A DNA stretch of 50,473 nt from an uncultured Mordavella sp. (GTDB taxonomy: Bacteria; Bacillota; Clostridia; Lachnospirales; Lachnospiraceae), in contig CABPCP010000014.1 in NCBI GenBank assembly GCA_902406105.1, positions 1-50,473 of the forward strand. Reading direction: 5' to 3'. The notes under the pieces are model-generated. The model was not told where the DNA came from, made no database searches, and saw only the letters and a list, made by a program, of their open reading frames with translations. A program made the translations under genes and the position numbers. Of this stretch, positions 6,962 through 15,736 are shown in pieces (position 1 is the first letter of the stretch; each line of letters begins with the position of its first letter).

Positions 6962-8056
6962 TTATACCTCCAACACTTCCGGCAGTTCAATTCTTCCGCC
7001 GCTCTTCGTCTCGTATTTTTTTACCGGCCACTTTCCGGCAACAGACAAGATTTCCTGCGTCCCCTCCACGTTCATCACTAATTCTGCTGACTTTGCGCCA
7101 GTTACCGTCACGTACCATTCGTACGCTTGATTTTTCTTCATTTTTCGTTCCTGATGATACAGCACTCCGCCGTCAGACAGCATATATCCTACCGGTGCTC
7201 CATGTGCATGAACCATCCACTCATTTTCATATCCCAATTCCCGGTACATCTGCTCCTGCAGGCTGAAGATCTCCCTGAAAGGAATTCCTTCTACGCTGGC
7301 CGCAATGATCTCTGCCTGGATCTGATTTACAATGTCATAGATTTCCCTCAGCTCTTCCGGCGTTTTTCCCAGGCAGAACATTCTTGCTGTGTTGGAGTGG
7401 AGTCCGTACTTCCGCAATACAGGTGACAAGAGCACGGTCTTTTCAATCCTCTTATCTGTAGGAGTACAATGGCGATACGACTTGATTCGTTCATCACTTC
7501 CAAGAAGCAGCACATCCACTTCTGCTCCATATTCAGCGCATAGCTTCAGGAACTCTTTCTTCAGCTGGTTCTCTGTCATTCCTGGTCTTAATTTCTGCGC
7601 TGCCTTCGATAAGATGATTTCTGTAAGTTCTCCCAGTTCCCGGTAGCGCTCCACTTCCCGATCGGTCATGGGATATTCCAGCTCATAGATGGCCTCCAGG
7701 TCAAATGTCCCTCCTTTCAAGGGGATATCTGAAACAAATTTGCTCCCTTCCAGGAGTGTTTCAATATAGCTTTCTTTCCCTGGAGATTTCCAGTCTAGTT
7801 CCACCAAACGGAAATCCATTCCTTCTAACAGCTCTCCTGCTGCCTTTTTCCCATCGGCCCGCATGGATACCGCAATCTTTTCTCTCTCTGTGATCACCAG
7901 ATACACGAAACTCTGTTCCTGGCAGAGCACTACGCCGCCCTCACGGCCTCCTGTCAGCCAAGAGAAATCGTCCCGCCGGCCAAGTACCATGGCCTCATAT
8001 GTTTCCTCCTTTAAAAACCGCCGGATTCTTCCAATCTTTTTTTCAAAATCTGTCAT
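6962..8056 (-). CDS. M24 (creatinase/aminopeptidase P fold) protein lacking metal-binding Asp residues
   Basis: The 364-residue protein has a creatinase N-terminal domain (about 1-130) and a pita-bread catalytic domain (about 135-340). Aligned by eye with Xaa-Pro peptidases, the two Asp ligands expected in DIGA and sDITR are replaced: the protein reads LLSPVLRKYGLHSNTARMF. The His region (HAHGAPVGY) and one Glu (SAELVMNVEGTQE) remain. It is therefore unlikely to bind the usual two metals. Creatinase itself is a metal-free member of this fold, so a non-peptidase hydrolase or binding role is possible. It is the last gene of the BMC operon, 41 bases after the sugar isomerase, and its transcription ends at palindrome copy 1. 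Its job there is unknown. Confidence 0.7.
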   Translation of the reverse strand: MTDFEKKIGRIRRFLKEETYEAMVLGRRDDFSWLTGGREGGVVLCQEQSFVYLVITEREKIAVSMRADGKKAAGELLEGMDFRLVELDWKSPGKESYIETLLEGSKFVSDIPLKGGTFDLEAIYELEYPMTDREVERYRELGELTEIILSKAAQKLRPGMTENQLKKEFLKLCAEYGAEVDVLLLGSDERIKSYRHCTPTDKRIEKTVLLSPVLRKYGLHSNTARMFCLGKTPEELREIYDIVNQIQAEIIAASVEGIPFREIFSLQEQMYRELGYENEWMVHAHGAPVGYMLSDGGVLYHQERKMKKNQAYEWYVTVTGAKSAELVMNVEGTQEILSVAGKWPVKKYETKSGGRIELPEVLEV

Positions 8057-8097
8057 ATTCTCACTTTCTATTCCAAAAGATCTCTTTCTGGGACATT

Positions 8098-9516
8098 CTA
8101 ATCAACTTCAATATGATGATAGACCTCTACGCCCAGGTATTTGCCCAGCGCTTCTTCTAAAACATCCGCATTCCAGCCCCGGTTCATAGCTACATGATGT
8201 TCATAGCCGTTAGCGCAGATATAATGCATCATAGATTGGAGTCCTGGCGCGCGGATAATGGCCACACCTCCCAGAGTATCGATCGCATCCTCCACAAACT
8301 CGCCCTCTCCCACATACATCTTTACAACACCTTTACCGTCATCGGTAGAAATCTTCCCATAAGTCATCCTGCCTGGAGCGATCACTCCCTTACAGGCGCC
8401 GAAACAATTTTCCTTCCCAAGGCTATTACCAAGGATATCCAGACTTCCGATGGTGAAATCAGCATTGATAAAAGATTTAGGAAAATTAGAGCAATGGATT
8501 CCGATACACATATTTCGATCCTCTCCAAAACTATTGTTCCAGTCCAAATAGCCGGACGGTGACAGGCTTGCCAGATACATTGCGTACATGGTTACAGCTC
8601 CCATTACATCTCCCTCACAGGACATAGGGATTCCTTCCTCGCCTAACATACTCATGGTCAGACAAGTGGCGCATCCATAATTCTTTTGAACCGCATCCCA
8701 ACACTGGAGCGATCCTGCCTGGCAGTCATTTTCCTTCATCCATTTCTTGATTGTTACGTATAGTTTGGCTTGTTTGATCACATTTTCATCTGCTACTCCG
8801 TCCTCCAGTGTCCCGTAAGCTCGTATACGGCCAGCTACCTCTCTTACCTCTTCGTTTTCCTCCTGGCTTAACGCGGCGAAGATAATCTCAGCCATATCTA
8901 CCGGAATTACCTGTACACCAATCTTCTGCAGCAATTTCTCAGAATAGCGAACTGTCTGGAAGGCCGCTGGCCTAGTTCCTATCTGCGCCACGCGAAGTCC
9001 TTTCAGCCCGCTTACGATGCGGCAGATTTTTGCGAAATTCTCAATATCTTTTGTAAACACATCACTGTTAATGGCGCAGGTATGATAGGTGGTATCTGTA
9101 AATGGAATTCCGTACTGATATAAATTATTACATACTGACAATTTCCCGCAGAAAGCATCTCTTCTTCCCGCCAGATCCATCTTATCCTTTTCATCATCGC
9201 ATGCCTGCACCAGCACCGGTACGCCAAGATCCGCCTGATCAATGGCACTTACTACGCCGACTTCATCCCCGAAATTCGGCAGACACACGATGATTCCCTG
9301 GATCTCTTCTTCCTTTTCCCGGAACAATCTGGCACATTTCTTCGCATCTTCCTTCGTCTCCACTAATCCGTACCGGGTAGTCTCCTCGTCCAGACATACC
9401 GTGCTATACCCTAAGTTCTCCAGCTTTTGCAGCAGCTCTTTACGTCCCGCCGATGCCAGCAGCGGATTAAAAAAACCGCGAGTTGACACGATTACTCCAA
9501 ATCCTACTTTTTTCAT
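8098..9516 (-). CDS. L-fucose isomerase-like sugar isomerase (BMC operon copy)
   Basis: This 472-residue protein has the L-fucose/L-arabinose isomerase fold and would convert an aldose to a ketose with Mn2+. The three expected metal ligands can be placed by eye: Glu in MSCEGDVMGA, Asp in GYLDWNN, and His in YEHHVAMNRG near the C-terminus. The start at 9516 is chosen because GGAGG (9525-9529) is eight bases upstream; ATG 9522 would be too close. Escherichia FucI is about 590 residues, so this is one of the shorter members. It lies two bases after the Fe-alcohol dehydrogenase and before the M24-fold gene. A second, clearly different relative lies at 19422-20834. The natural sugar is not known. 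Confidence 0.8.
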   Translation of the reverse strand: MKKVGFGVIVSTRGFFNPLLASAGRKELLQKLENLGYSTVCLDEETTRYGLVETKEDAKKCARLFREKEEEIQGIIVCLPNFGDEVGVVSAIDQADLGVPVLVQACDDEKDKMDLAGRRDAFCGKLSVCNNLYQYGIPFTDTTYHTCAINSDVFTKDIENFAKICRIVSGLKGLRVAQIGTRPAAFQTVRYSEKLLQKIGVQVIPVDMAEIIFAALSQEENEEVREVAGRIRAYGTLEDGVADENVIKQAKLYVTIKKWMKENDCQAGSLQCWDAVQKNYGCATCLTMSMLGEEGIPMSCEGDVMGAVTMYAMYLASLSPSGYLDWNNSFGEDRNMCIGIHCSNFPKSFINADFTIGSLDILGNSLGKENCFGACKGVIAPGRMTYGKISTDDGKGVVKMYVGEGEFVEDAIDTLGGVAIIRAPGLQSMMHYICANGYEHHVAMNRGWNADVLEEALGKYLGVEVYHHIEVD

Positions 9517-9518
9517 AC

Positions 9519-10652
9519 TCATGACCTCCATTTTAAAATATTTATATAGATTTCTTTCAATTCTTTCATCCCAGGCTGTCTAGGATTGCATTTCATAGAA
9601 GGATCCTCCTGCGCCATCCTGATCAGGATTTCCAAATCCTCATTTTTCCCAGACACCTCCAACACTTCCGGGATACCCAGCTTCTGATTCAGACGCCTCA
9701 AATACTGGACTAGCCTCCTGCTCCTCACAGCAGTCCCTCCAAATTCTCCCGGTGCGATTAATTCCATAATCTGTGCGTATTCCTCTCCACATACTGAAAG
9801 ATTGTATGTGATCACATGGGGCAGAAGTACCGCATTGCACAAGCCGTGCGGCAGATTATAAAGCCCTCCCAGCTGATGCGCCATAGCATGTACCATTCCA
9901 AGCCCTGAATTAGAAAACGCCAATCCCGCAAGGTATTCAGCATATGCCATTGCATCCCTGGCTTCCAGATTTTTCCCATCTTCATAAGCTTTGGGAAGCC
10001 AAGCCGCGATCAGCCGGACCGCTTCTTTGGCATTTGCGCGGGTAAATGGATTTGCGCCCGCAGACACATAAGATTCCAACGCATGGGTCAGAGCATCCAT
10101 CCCGGTCTGAGCTGTCAATCTCTTTGGCATGTCCATCATTAAAAGAGGGTCGTTGACAGCGACATCCGGCACTACCAGACTGTCGATCAAGGACAATTTC
10201 CTGTGCTTCGCCTCATCGGTAATGATCGCAAACTTGGTGACCTCACTTCCAGTCCCAGCTGTTGTGTTGACCGCGATCAGGAAATATGGTCCGCCCTCTT
10301 TTCCTCCCTGGCGCGCGGCTACCAGCCGCATTGCCTTCGCACAGTCATGGGCGCTTCCGCCGCCTAGAGAAAGGATCAGATCCGCTCTAGCCTGAAGCAG
10401 TAACTCGACCCCCTTTGTCACTGTTTCCAGAGTTGGATTAGGGCACACCCCATCATAGACAACTGCCTGCGCTCCGGACTTTTCAATTACTTCTTTCACT
10501 CTTATCCCCGCATTGGACGCCGCAAGAAAAGCATCTGTCACGATCAGACAGCTTCTCCCGCGCCACCGCCTGATATCGTCAGCAATCTTATCCAGGCATC
10601 CCGGGCCAAGGTATGTCCTCTGCGGCATCTCTATTTCGTATGTTTTCTGCAT
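9519..10652 (-). CDS. iron-containing alcohol dehydrogenase (FucO/PduQ-like)
   Basis: This 377-residue group III alcohol dehydrogenase reduces an aldehyde to an alcohol with NADH. In a BMC it re-oxidises the NADH made by the acylating aldehyde dehydrogenase. Visible motifs are LSLGGGSAHDCAKAM (cofactor), VNTTAGTGSEVT, and the iron ligands in GMDALTHALE and HAMAHQLGGLYNLPHG (Asp, His, His, His). The ATG at 10652 has GGAGGG upstream and lies inside the preceding BMC-P gene, overlapping it by 22 bases, so translation is coupled. If the aldolase product is lactaldehyde, the alcohol would be 1,2-propanediol. Confidence 0.9.
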   Translation of the reverse strand: MQKTYEIEMPQRTYLGPGCLDKIADDIRRWRGRSCLIVTDAFLAASNAGIRVKEVIEKSGAQAVVYDGVCPNPTLETVTKGVELLLQARADLILSLGGGSAHDCAKAMRLVAARQGGKEGGPYFLIAVNTTAGTGSEVTKFAIITDEAKHRKLSLIDSLVVPDVAVNDPLLMMDMPKRLTAQTGMDALTHALESYVSAGANPFTRANAKEAVRLIAAWLPKAYEDGKNLEARDAMAYAEYLAGLAFSNSGLGMVHAMAHQLGGLYNLPHGLCNAVLLPHVITYNLSVCGEEYAQIMELIAPGEFGGTAVRSRRLVQYLRRLNQKLGIPEVLEVSGKNEDLEILIRMAQEDPSMKCNPRQPGMKELKEIYINILKWRS

Positions 10653-10930
10653 GCCTGTTTTCCCTCCAGATACATCTCCGGATGATCAACAATTCCGATA
10701 ACTGCGTTATTGATAGGCGCATCTTTCACCCCTGCCGCCATCCGGGCCGCCCCGCCATCAATCGTGACCAGCACGCAGTCTCCTACGCCTGCTCCGACGG
10801 CATCCACAGCAATCTCCGATTTATCCGGGTCCTTCTCAAATAAATTTCTTACGATCAGAAGCTTCAGCCCTTTCAGGTTCTGTTCCTTACAGGTCGAAAC
10901 TACCGTTCCGATCACCTTTCCAATATACAT
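10631..10930 (-). CDS. BMC shell vertex protein BMC-P (EutN/CcmL family), paralogue 1
   Basis: The 99-residue protein begins MYIGKVIGTVVST and has the vertex-protein core AVGAGVGDCVLVTIDGGAAR, followed by INNAVIGIVD, the C-terminal strand that ends the pentamer fold. BMC-P proteins form pentamers that cap the vertices of the polyhedral shell. The C-terminus (YLEGKQACRKHTK) is longer and more basic than usual. This is one of three BMC-P genes in the operon, the others being at 10944-11213 and 15733-16038. Confidence 0.92.
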   Translation of the reverse strand: MYIGKVIGTVVSTCKEQNLKGLKLLIVRNLFEKDPDKSEIAVDAVGAGVGDCVLVTIDGGAARMAAGVKDAPINNAVIGIVDHPEMYLEGKQACRKHTK

Positions 10931-10943
10931 TCCATTTGCTCCT

Positions 10944-11213
10944 TCAGGGAATCACCGTTGTATGATCAATAATCCCTACAATCCCCGCATCAATAGGCGC
11001 ATTACGCTCCGGCACTGGGAATCCGGCGTCTTTACTCTTTGCCAGATAGACAAAATCTCCTCGTCCTGCCTGTACATAGTCCACCGCCACTAACATATCC
11101 CCTTGAGGATTTCCTTGGTTATCCGTCCTCTGTACGATCAGGAGTTTCCTTCCCTCCAGATGGATATCTTTTCGAGTGGCTACAATAGTTCCCACGACTT
11201 TTCCAAAAAACAT
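10944..11213 (-). CDS. BMC shell vertex protein BMC-P (EutN/CcmL family), paralogue 2
   Basis: The 89-residue protein opens MFFGKVVGTIVATRKD and has LEGRKLLIVQ, VAVDYVQAGRGDFVYLAKS, and the closing INDAxxxGIID-like stretch (APIDAGIVGIIDHTTVIP). It is a pentameric vertex protein that differs from paralogues 1 and 3 in the central loop: it has KSKDAGFPVPER where the others have a GGxxARMA motif. That difference lies near the expected pore-lining loop. It has a GGGGAGGCGG ribosome site and lies 13 bases before paralogue 1. Confidence 0.92.
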   Translation of the reverse strand: MFFGKVVGTIVATRKDIHLEGRKLLIVQRTDNQGNPQGDMLVAVDYVQAGRGDFVYLAKSKDAGFPVPERNAPIDAGIVGIIDHTTVIP

Positions 11214-11228
11214 CTGTCCGCCTCCCCT

Positions 11229-11837
11229 TTATCTCCGAATCACCTGGATTTTTCTGATTCGAATCAGGTCTTGGGCTAAAGGTGTAAGGACCGCCTCTTT
11301 CCTTATCTGCAATACCTGGCTCCCCGAAAGCTCCGACACTTTCTCTTCCGTAATGAGAAGATCACGGATCTGGCTTACCTCTTTGGGGCCTCCTGCCGGC
11401 GTACGGATAATCTGTACTCCCATTTCCTGAAGCTCCTCCAGAATATCTCCGGCCTTTTTCCGCAGTCCTGCCGGCAGCCCCCAAAGAGAAGGGTTGTCTT
11501 GGATACAAGGGAAAAACAAAGGCTCTTCACACACCAGGAACTCATACAGTACTTCCATACGTCTGTCGTCAATGATTACATGAGCTAATTTTGATAAAGT
11601 CTTAAGCCCTGGATTGAGAAAAATCCCTGCCTGATACAGCCAGACATCTTCTGGCTTAAGGCTGCTCCTCACCGAGCAGCCCGGATATGTTTCCATATCT
11701 TCTAAAATCCCGGAAGTATCAAAAAGCGCAAGATCTGCCTCCAGCCCTTTTGCCGCCCGCAGGATCATCTGAGGGGGCAGGCTTTGTTCTCTTGTTGTCT
11801 CCGCCAAAAGCAGCGTTTTTGTCTGCAAAGGTATCAC
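11229..11837 (-). CDS. flavoprotein-like (HFCD/phosphopantothenoylcysteine-decarboxylase-like) protein of the BMC operon
   Basis: The 202-residue protein is hard to place. The segment [31 protein letters not shown] resembles the motif P-x-t-x-N-T-x-A-K-x-A-x-G-x-A-D-x-L of HFCD flavoproteins. The rest, including an acidic and hydrophobic C-terminal half ([23 protein letters not shown]), looks unusual. It starts with GTG overlapping the BMC-H stop codon, so it is translationally coupled to the shell gene. Flavoprotein-like genes occur in other BMC loci, where their function is not clear. It could bind flavin, cargo or shell. The family call is tentative. Confidence 0.45.
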   Translation of the reverse strand: MIPLQTKTLLLAETTREQSLPPQMILRAAKGLEADLALFDTSGILEDMETYPGCSVRSSLKPEDVWLYQAGIFLNPGLKTLSKLAHVIIDDRRMEVLYEFLVCEEPLFFPCIQDNPSLWGLPAGLRKKAGDILEELQEMGVQIIRTPAGGPKEVSQIRDLLITEEKVSELSGSQVLQIRKEAVLTPLAQDLIRIRKIQVIRR

Positions 11838-12118
11838 TCCGTTTTTTCTCTCAGGTCATTAAGGATTTTCTCTACATCTGAATGAGGCCTTGGAATCACA
11901 TGTACGGAAACCAATTCCCCTACCTTCTCTGCCGCGGAAGCCCCTGCTTCTGTAGCCGCTTTTACTGCTCCCACATCTCCTCGGATCATCACTGTTACCA
12001 GCCCGGCGCCTACTGTCTTGTAGTTGATCAGACTGACATTGGCCGCTTTTACCATGGCATCTGCCGCCTCAACAGCTCCTACAAATCCTCTTGTCTCGAT
12101 CATTCCCAATGCTTCCAT
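11834..12118 (-). CDS. hexameric BMC shell protein BMC-H (PduA/EutM family)
   Basis: The 94-residue protein is very close to Pdu[13 protein letters not shown], then [29 protein letters not shown] and [14 protein letters not shown]. The Lys and Arg that knit hexamers together in the shell layer (in DAMVKAAN and IPRPH) are present. The pore loop reads VGAGL where PduA has IGSGL, so the pore Ser is replaced by Ala. It is the only BMC-H in the window and there is no BMC-T, so facets would have to be built from this single protein or from subunits encoded elsewhere. Confidence 0.95.
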   Translation of the reverse strand: MEALGMIETRGFVGAVEAADAMVKAANVSLINYKTVGAGLVTVMIRGDVGAVKAATEAGASAAEKVGELVSVHVIPRPHSDVEKILNDLREKTE

Positions 12119-12130
12119 TTCCTTTTCCTC

Positions 12131-13669
12131 CTACTTTCTTAATTCTCTTAGGGTTTTAAAATCTTCTTTCACATGCTTGTAAAGATCTTTATAAAGAGCA
12201 AAATATTTCATATAGATCTCATGATTTTCTGATATCGGCTCCATAGGATCTACGTACTCCGCTTTTTCTTTGGCAATACCAAAATCTTTAAGATATCCCG
12301 TAGCTACTGCTGCCAGAAGCGCATCTCCGTAGGGCGCTCCAACCCGGTTTTTTACAAACACCGTTGGCACATTCAGAACATCTGTAATGATCCTTCTCCA
12401 CAATTTGCTCTTTGCCCCGCCTTCATTCATGACCAGCGGGTAATTTATCTTTATGCCACTTTCTTTTAAAATGACAAAAGAATCATACAGGGCATAAGCA
12501 ACCCCTTCCATCATAGCCCGGACCACATGGGCCTTAGTATGGTAAAGAGACAATCCGAAGATTACTCCCCTGGCATCATTGTCCCAGATTGGAGTCCGCT
12601 CGCCCATCAAATAGGGAAGCGCTACCAGACCCTCGCTTCCCGGCGGAATCTGTTCTGCCTCCATATTCAAATAATCAAATGCGTCATACCCTTTGATCAG
12701 CCCTTCCATAGCCGTCTCCACTTGGGAAAAATTTTCTTTCAGATACCGTAAAGACTGTCCGCCTGTCTGGGTAGTCGTCACAGTAATATAAGTATTCAGA
12801 CAATCTGTGGTATACTGAAAGTTAAACATATCTTTGAACTTTTCTTTTGTATTACGGATGATACCAATATTTCCGCAAGTTCCCAGATTCATCTGCACAT
12901 CGCCTACTTCTATGGCTCCTGCTCCAATCCACCCGGCATTGCAGTCCACTTGGCCTCCGGCCACCTCGATGCCGGGTACCAGACCTGATTCTTTTGCCGC
13001 CTTCTCGGTCACTTCTCCCACCACGTCTTCACAGCGGTAAAAATCTGGCAGTATGTCTTTTGATATTCCCAGACGGTTCAGCATAGTTTCATCAAAACGA
13101 TTTTCCAAAAGATCATACGCCACGCCGTAAAAGGTTCCAGCGGAATGATGTGCGGTCATCTTTCCAGTCAGCTTCATTCGAATATAGCCATCGATAGTAA
13201 GTGCTTTATAAATCCTCTTATAATCCTCCGGCCGATTTTCTTTCTCCCAAAGCAGATTGACCAGGATTGGATGATCCTCTATCTGATTACCAGTCAAGTC
13301 AAAAATCTTATCTGCCCCTATCGTCTGTTTCAGCCAGTCCTCCTGCTTTTTTGCCCTGCGGTCCATCAGATTATAGGCGTTATGTACAGGCTCCCCTTCC
13401 TGATCTACCATCACTAAAGAAGGTAAAGCGGAAGACGTCCCGATCCCGCGTATTTCATCCGCCTGGATTCCCGCTTTCTTAATACATTCTTTGATCATAC
13501 TGCAGGTGGCCGGCCAGTAGTCCTGCACATTGTGTTCCGAATAATCCTCCTGATTGGTAATGATCTCGTACTGTCGGTAGGCATAGGCCATCACATCCGC
13601 ATTCTCATCAATGATGCAGACTTTGCATCCGCCTGTTCCGTAATCCATTCCCATAAAATAATTTCCCAT
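12131..13669 (-). CDS. FGGY-family sugar kinase (BMC operon copy)
   Basis: This 512-residue kinase would phosphorylate the ketose made by the isomerase. The first ATP-binding motif is MGMDYGTGGCKVCIID. A central AGGQVDCNAGWIGAGAI carries the catalytic Asp, and later motifs are MNLGTCGNIG, ALPYLMGERTPIWD and NEGGAKSKLWRRIITDVL (family signature 2), then GAPYGDALLAAVATG. Length fits rhamnulokinases, fuculokinases and xylulokinases. It lies between PduL and BMC-H, four bases after pduL, inside the compartment operon. A differently spaced second FGGY kinase lies at 17882-19387, and the two are not obviously recent duplicates. Confidence 0.88.
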   Translation of the reverse strand: MGNYFMGMDYGTGGCKVCIIDENADVMAYAYRQYEIITNQEDYSEHNVQDYWPATCSMIKECIKKAGIQADEIRGIGTSSALPSLVMVDQEGEPVHNAYNLMDRRAKKQEDWLKQTIGADKIFDLTGNQIEDHPILVNLLWEKENRPEDYKRIYKALTIDGYIRMKLTGKMTAHHSAGTFYGVAYDLLENRFDETMLNRLGISKDILPDFYRCEDVVGEVTEKAAKESGLVPGIEVAGGQVDCNAGWIGAGAIEVGDVQMNLGTCGNIGIIRNTKEKFKDMFNFQYTTDCLNTYITVTTTQTGGQSLRYLKENFSQVETAMEGLIKGYDAFDYLNMEAEQIPPGSEGLVALPYLMGERTPIWDNDARGVIFGLSLYHTKAHVVRAMMEGVAYALYDSFVILKESGIKINYPLVMNEGGAKSKLWRRIITDVLNVPTVFVKNRVGAPYGDALLAAVATGYLKDFGIAKEKAEYVDPMEPISENHEIYMKYFALYKDLYKHVKEDFKTLRELRK

Positions 13670-13672
13670 GTG

Positions 13673-14320
13673 TTATCTCCTTCCAAACTCTGTCAATATT
13701 TCCGCTATCATCCCATTCTTCGCCTCACAGGAATTCGCTTCGTCAATATCGATGTGAAGTTCTGTCTGAAATTCCGGACTTACTCTTACTACCGTTTCTT
13801 CCAAGACTACCGCCCGCTCCCTGCCAAGCCGTACCAGGACTCTATCCTTATCTTTCAGCCCTCTTCCGCGCGCTTCCTCTGGAGTCATATGGATGTGACG
13901 CTTCGCTACGATTGCCCCTTCTTCCAAAAAGACAAACCCCTTAGGCCCTGCGATATAAATACTCTCACTCCCAGCCAGGTTCCCCGATTCCCGAACCACC
14001 GCGCGAATACCAAGGGCATATGTATCGCTCATCAGAAGTTCCACTTGAGACCGTTCCCGCTCCGGTCCCAAAATACGTACATTCTGAATCGTACTCTTCT
14101 GTCCGATCAATGTGACACATTCTTTGGCCGCAAACTGTCCTGGCTGAGAAAGATCTTTAAGCTTTTGCAGCTGATATCCCTTTCCAAATAGGATTTCCAG
14201 ATGCTCCCGGCTCAGGTGCACATGCCGGTTGGAAACTCCTACCGGTACCGTTCCCTGCGCCAGGACTTGTTTTACAATCTTCTCAACCTCTCTTCTGTCT
14301 ATCTGTTCTGTCTCCCTCAT
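13673..14320 (-). CDS. pduL: PduL-type phosphotransacylase
   Basis: PduL converts acyl-CoA and phosphate to acyl-phosphate, regenerating CoA inside the shell and allowing ATP formation outside. The 215-residue protein has the Zn-ligand motifs VSNRHVHLS and AKRHIHMTP, and the third near ELHIDIDEANS. Residues 1-20 (MRETEQIDRREVEKIVKQVL) form a predicted amphipathic helix followed by a short linker, the pattern of a BMC encapsulation peptide. It follows the acylating aldehyde dehydrogenase by nine bases, as expected for the core aldehyde-oxidising pair. No acetate or propionate kinase is in the operon. Confidence 0.94.
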   Translation of the reverse strand: MRETEQIDRREVEKIVKQVLAQGTVPVGVSNRHVHLSREHLEILFGKGYQLQKLKDLSQPGQFAAKECVTLIGQKSTIQNVRILGPERERSQVELLMSDTYALGIRAVVRESGNLAGSESIYIAGPKGFVFLEEGAIVAKRHIHMTPEEARGRGLKDKDRVLVRLGRERAVVLEETVVRVSPEFQTELHIDIDEANSCEAKNGMIAEILTEFGRR

Positions 14321-14329
14321 AAGTCTGCC

Positions 14330-15736
14330 TCACACAATCCGAAACTGGTCCTTTAACACACAGCGTCTTTGTCTGGTAAAACTAATCGGCGAAGTCAGTC
14401 CTTCACCCGTTGGCGAAGCAATCGTAAAAGTCGCATGGCCTTCGCCCTCCATGCCAAGTCCTGCGTAGGACGGCGCATTTTTTACAAAAATACTGGTGTT
14501 AGCCGCTTTGGCCATCTTAGAAAGATGCTCCACATTCATGGAGTGCATCATAGCCGTATGATAACAGCCCGCCTCCGCCTCGCAGGCATACATGATCGCC
14601 TCTTCCACATCCCGGACAGGCACTACAGGAAGCACGGGCATTAGCTGTTCAAGATACACCAGCGGATGTTCCGGACCTGTCACCGCAACAGCCAGCCGAC
14701 ACCGGTCATCCACTTTCAGCCCAATAGCCTCTAAGATCTTCCCGGCATCTTTTCCTACATATCGGCGGTTTACCGCCAGACGTCCGTTCTTCTCCTGAGC
14801 AATCTTTGGCATCAAACGTTCCAGTTCTTCTTCTTTCAAGAGATAAGCTCCCTGTTTTATCATCTCCGTTACCAATTCCCGCGCCTTCTCCCGGACTACG
14901 AACACCTCTTTCTCCGCAATACACAGCACATTATTGTCAAAAGAAGCTCCGTCCACAATGTCCTTCGCCGCCTTGGGAATATCCGCCGTCTCGTCCACCA
15001 CTACCGGAGGATTCCCTGGGCCGGCGCCGATCACCTTTTTCCCCGAATTCATAGCCGCCTTTACGATGCCTGGTCCTCCCGTTACTACCAGAATACGGAC
15101 TCCTGGATGATGCATAAGCTGATCTCCCGTCTCTATAGTGGGATTCTCCACTCCGCAAAGAAGATTAGGAGGGCCTCCCGCTCCCCGAATGGCCCGGTTC
15201 AAAAGTTCAATTGTCAAGCGGGTCACCTTTTTTGCTCCCGGATGGCTGTTAAACACCACCGCGTTTCCTGCCGCGATCATTCCAATGCCATTGCAGATTA
15301 CCGTCTCACTGGGATTGGTAGAGGGCGTGATCGAACCGATTACTCCATAAGGCGCCCGCTCCTCCAAGGTAAATCCATAATCTCCGGTACAGGCTCTGGG
15401 ACAGATATCTTCTGTCCCGGGCGTCTTCCGGGCCGCCAAAAGATTCTTCTTCACCTTATCTTCATACCTTCCTAGTCCTGTTTCCTCTACAGCTGTCTTT
15501 GCGATCAATTCTACATTTTCTTCTACAGCCTGGCGCATAGCTCGAATTATCTTCTCTCGCTCTTCCAGCTTAAGTTCTGTCAATGCCTTCTGCGCTTTGC
15601 TCGCTGCCGACACTGCCGCATCTACTTCGTCGAAGATTCCCTCCTGCGTTTCTATATCCTGAATCCCCATGTCTGGCCCGGTCTGCAGCCGGGCCATGAC
15701 CTGTGCCACCATTTGTTCAATCTCCTGCTGGTTCAT
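14330..15736 (-). CDS. BMC CoA-acylating aldehyde dehydrogenase (PduP/EutE-like)
   Basis: It oxidises the lumen aldehyde to acyl-CoA with NAD and CoA. The 468-residue protein has APYGVIGSITPSTNP, VFNSHPGAKKVT, LVVTGGPGIVKAAM, GAGPGNPPVVVDETAD and the catalytic Cys in FDNNVLCIAEKEVFV. Residues 2-18 (NQQEIEQMVAQVMARLQ) form an amphipathic helix joined by a flexible linker to the enzyme, the classical encapsulation peptide. Translation is coupled to the upstream BMC-P gene by an ATGA overlap. Together with PduL and the Fe-alcohol dehydrogenase it makes the standard metabolosome core; only the aldehyde source (here an aldolase) differs from Pdu and Eut systems. Confidence 0.95.
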   Translation of the reverse strand: MNQQEIEQMVAQVMARLQTGPDMGIQDIETQEGIFDEVDAAVSAASKAQKALTELKLEEREKIIRAMRQAVEENVELIAKTAVEETGLGRYEDKVKKNLLAARKTPGTEDICPRACTGDYGFTLEERAPYGVIGSITPSTNPSETVICNGIGMIAAGNAVVFNSHPGAKKVTRLTIELLNRAIRGAGGPPNLLCGVENPTIETGDQLMHHPGVRILVVTGGPGIVKAAMNSGKKVIGAGPGNPPVVVDETADIPKAAKDIVDGASFDNNVLCIAEKEVFVVREKARELVTEMIKQGAYLLKEEELERLMPKIAQEKNGRLAVNRRYVGKDAGKILEAIGLKVDDRCRLAVAVTGPEHPLVYLEQLMPVLPVVPVRDVEEAIMYACEAEAGCYHTAMMHSMNVEHLSKMAKAANTSIFVKNAPSYAGLGMEGEGHATFTIASPTGEGLTSPISFTRQRRCVLKDQFRIV

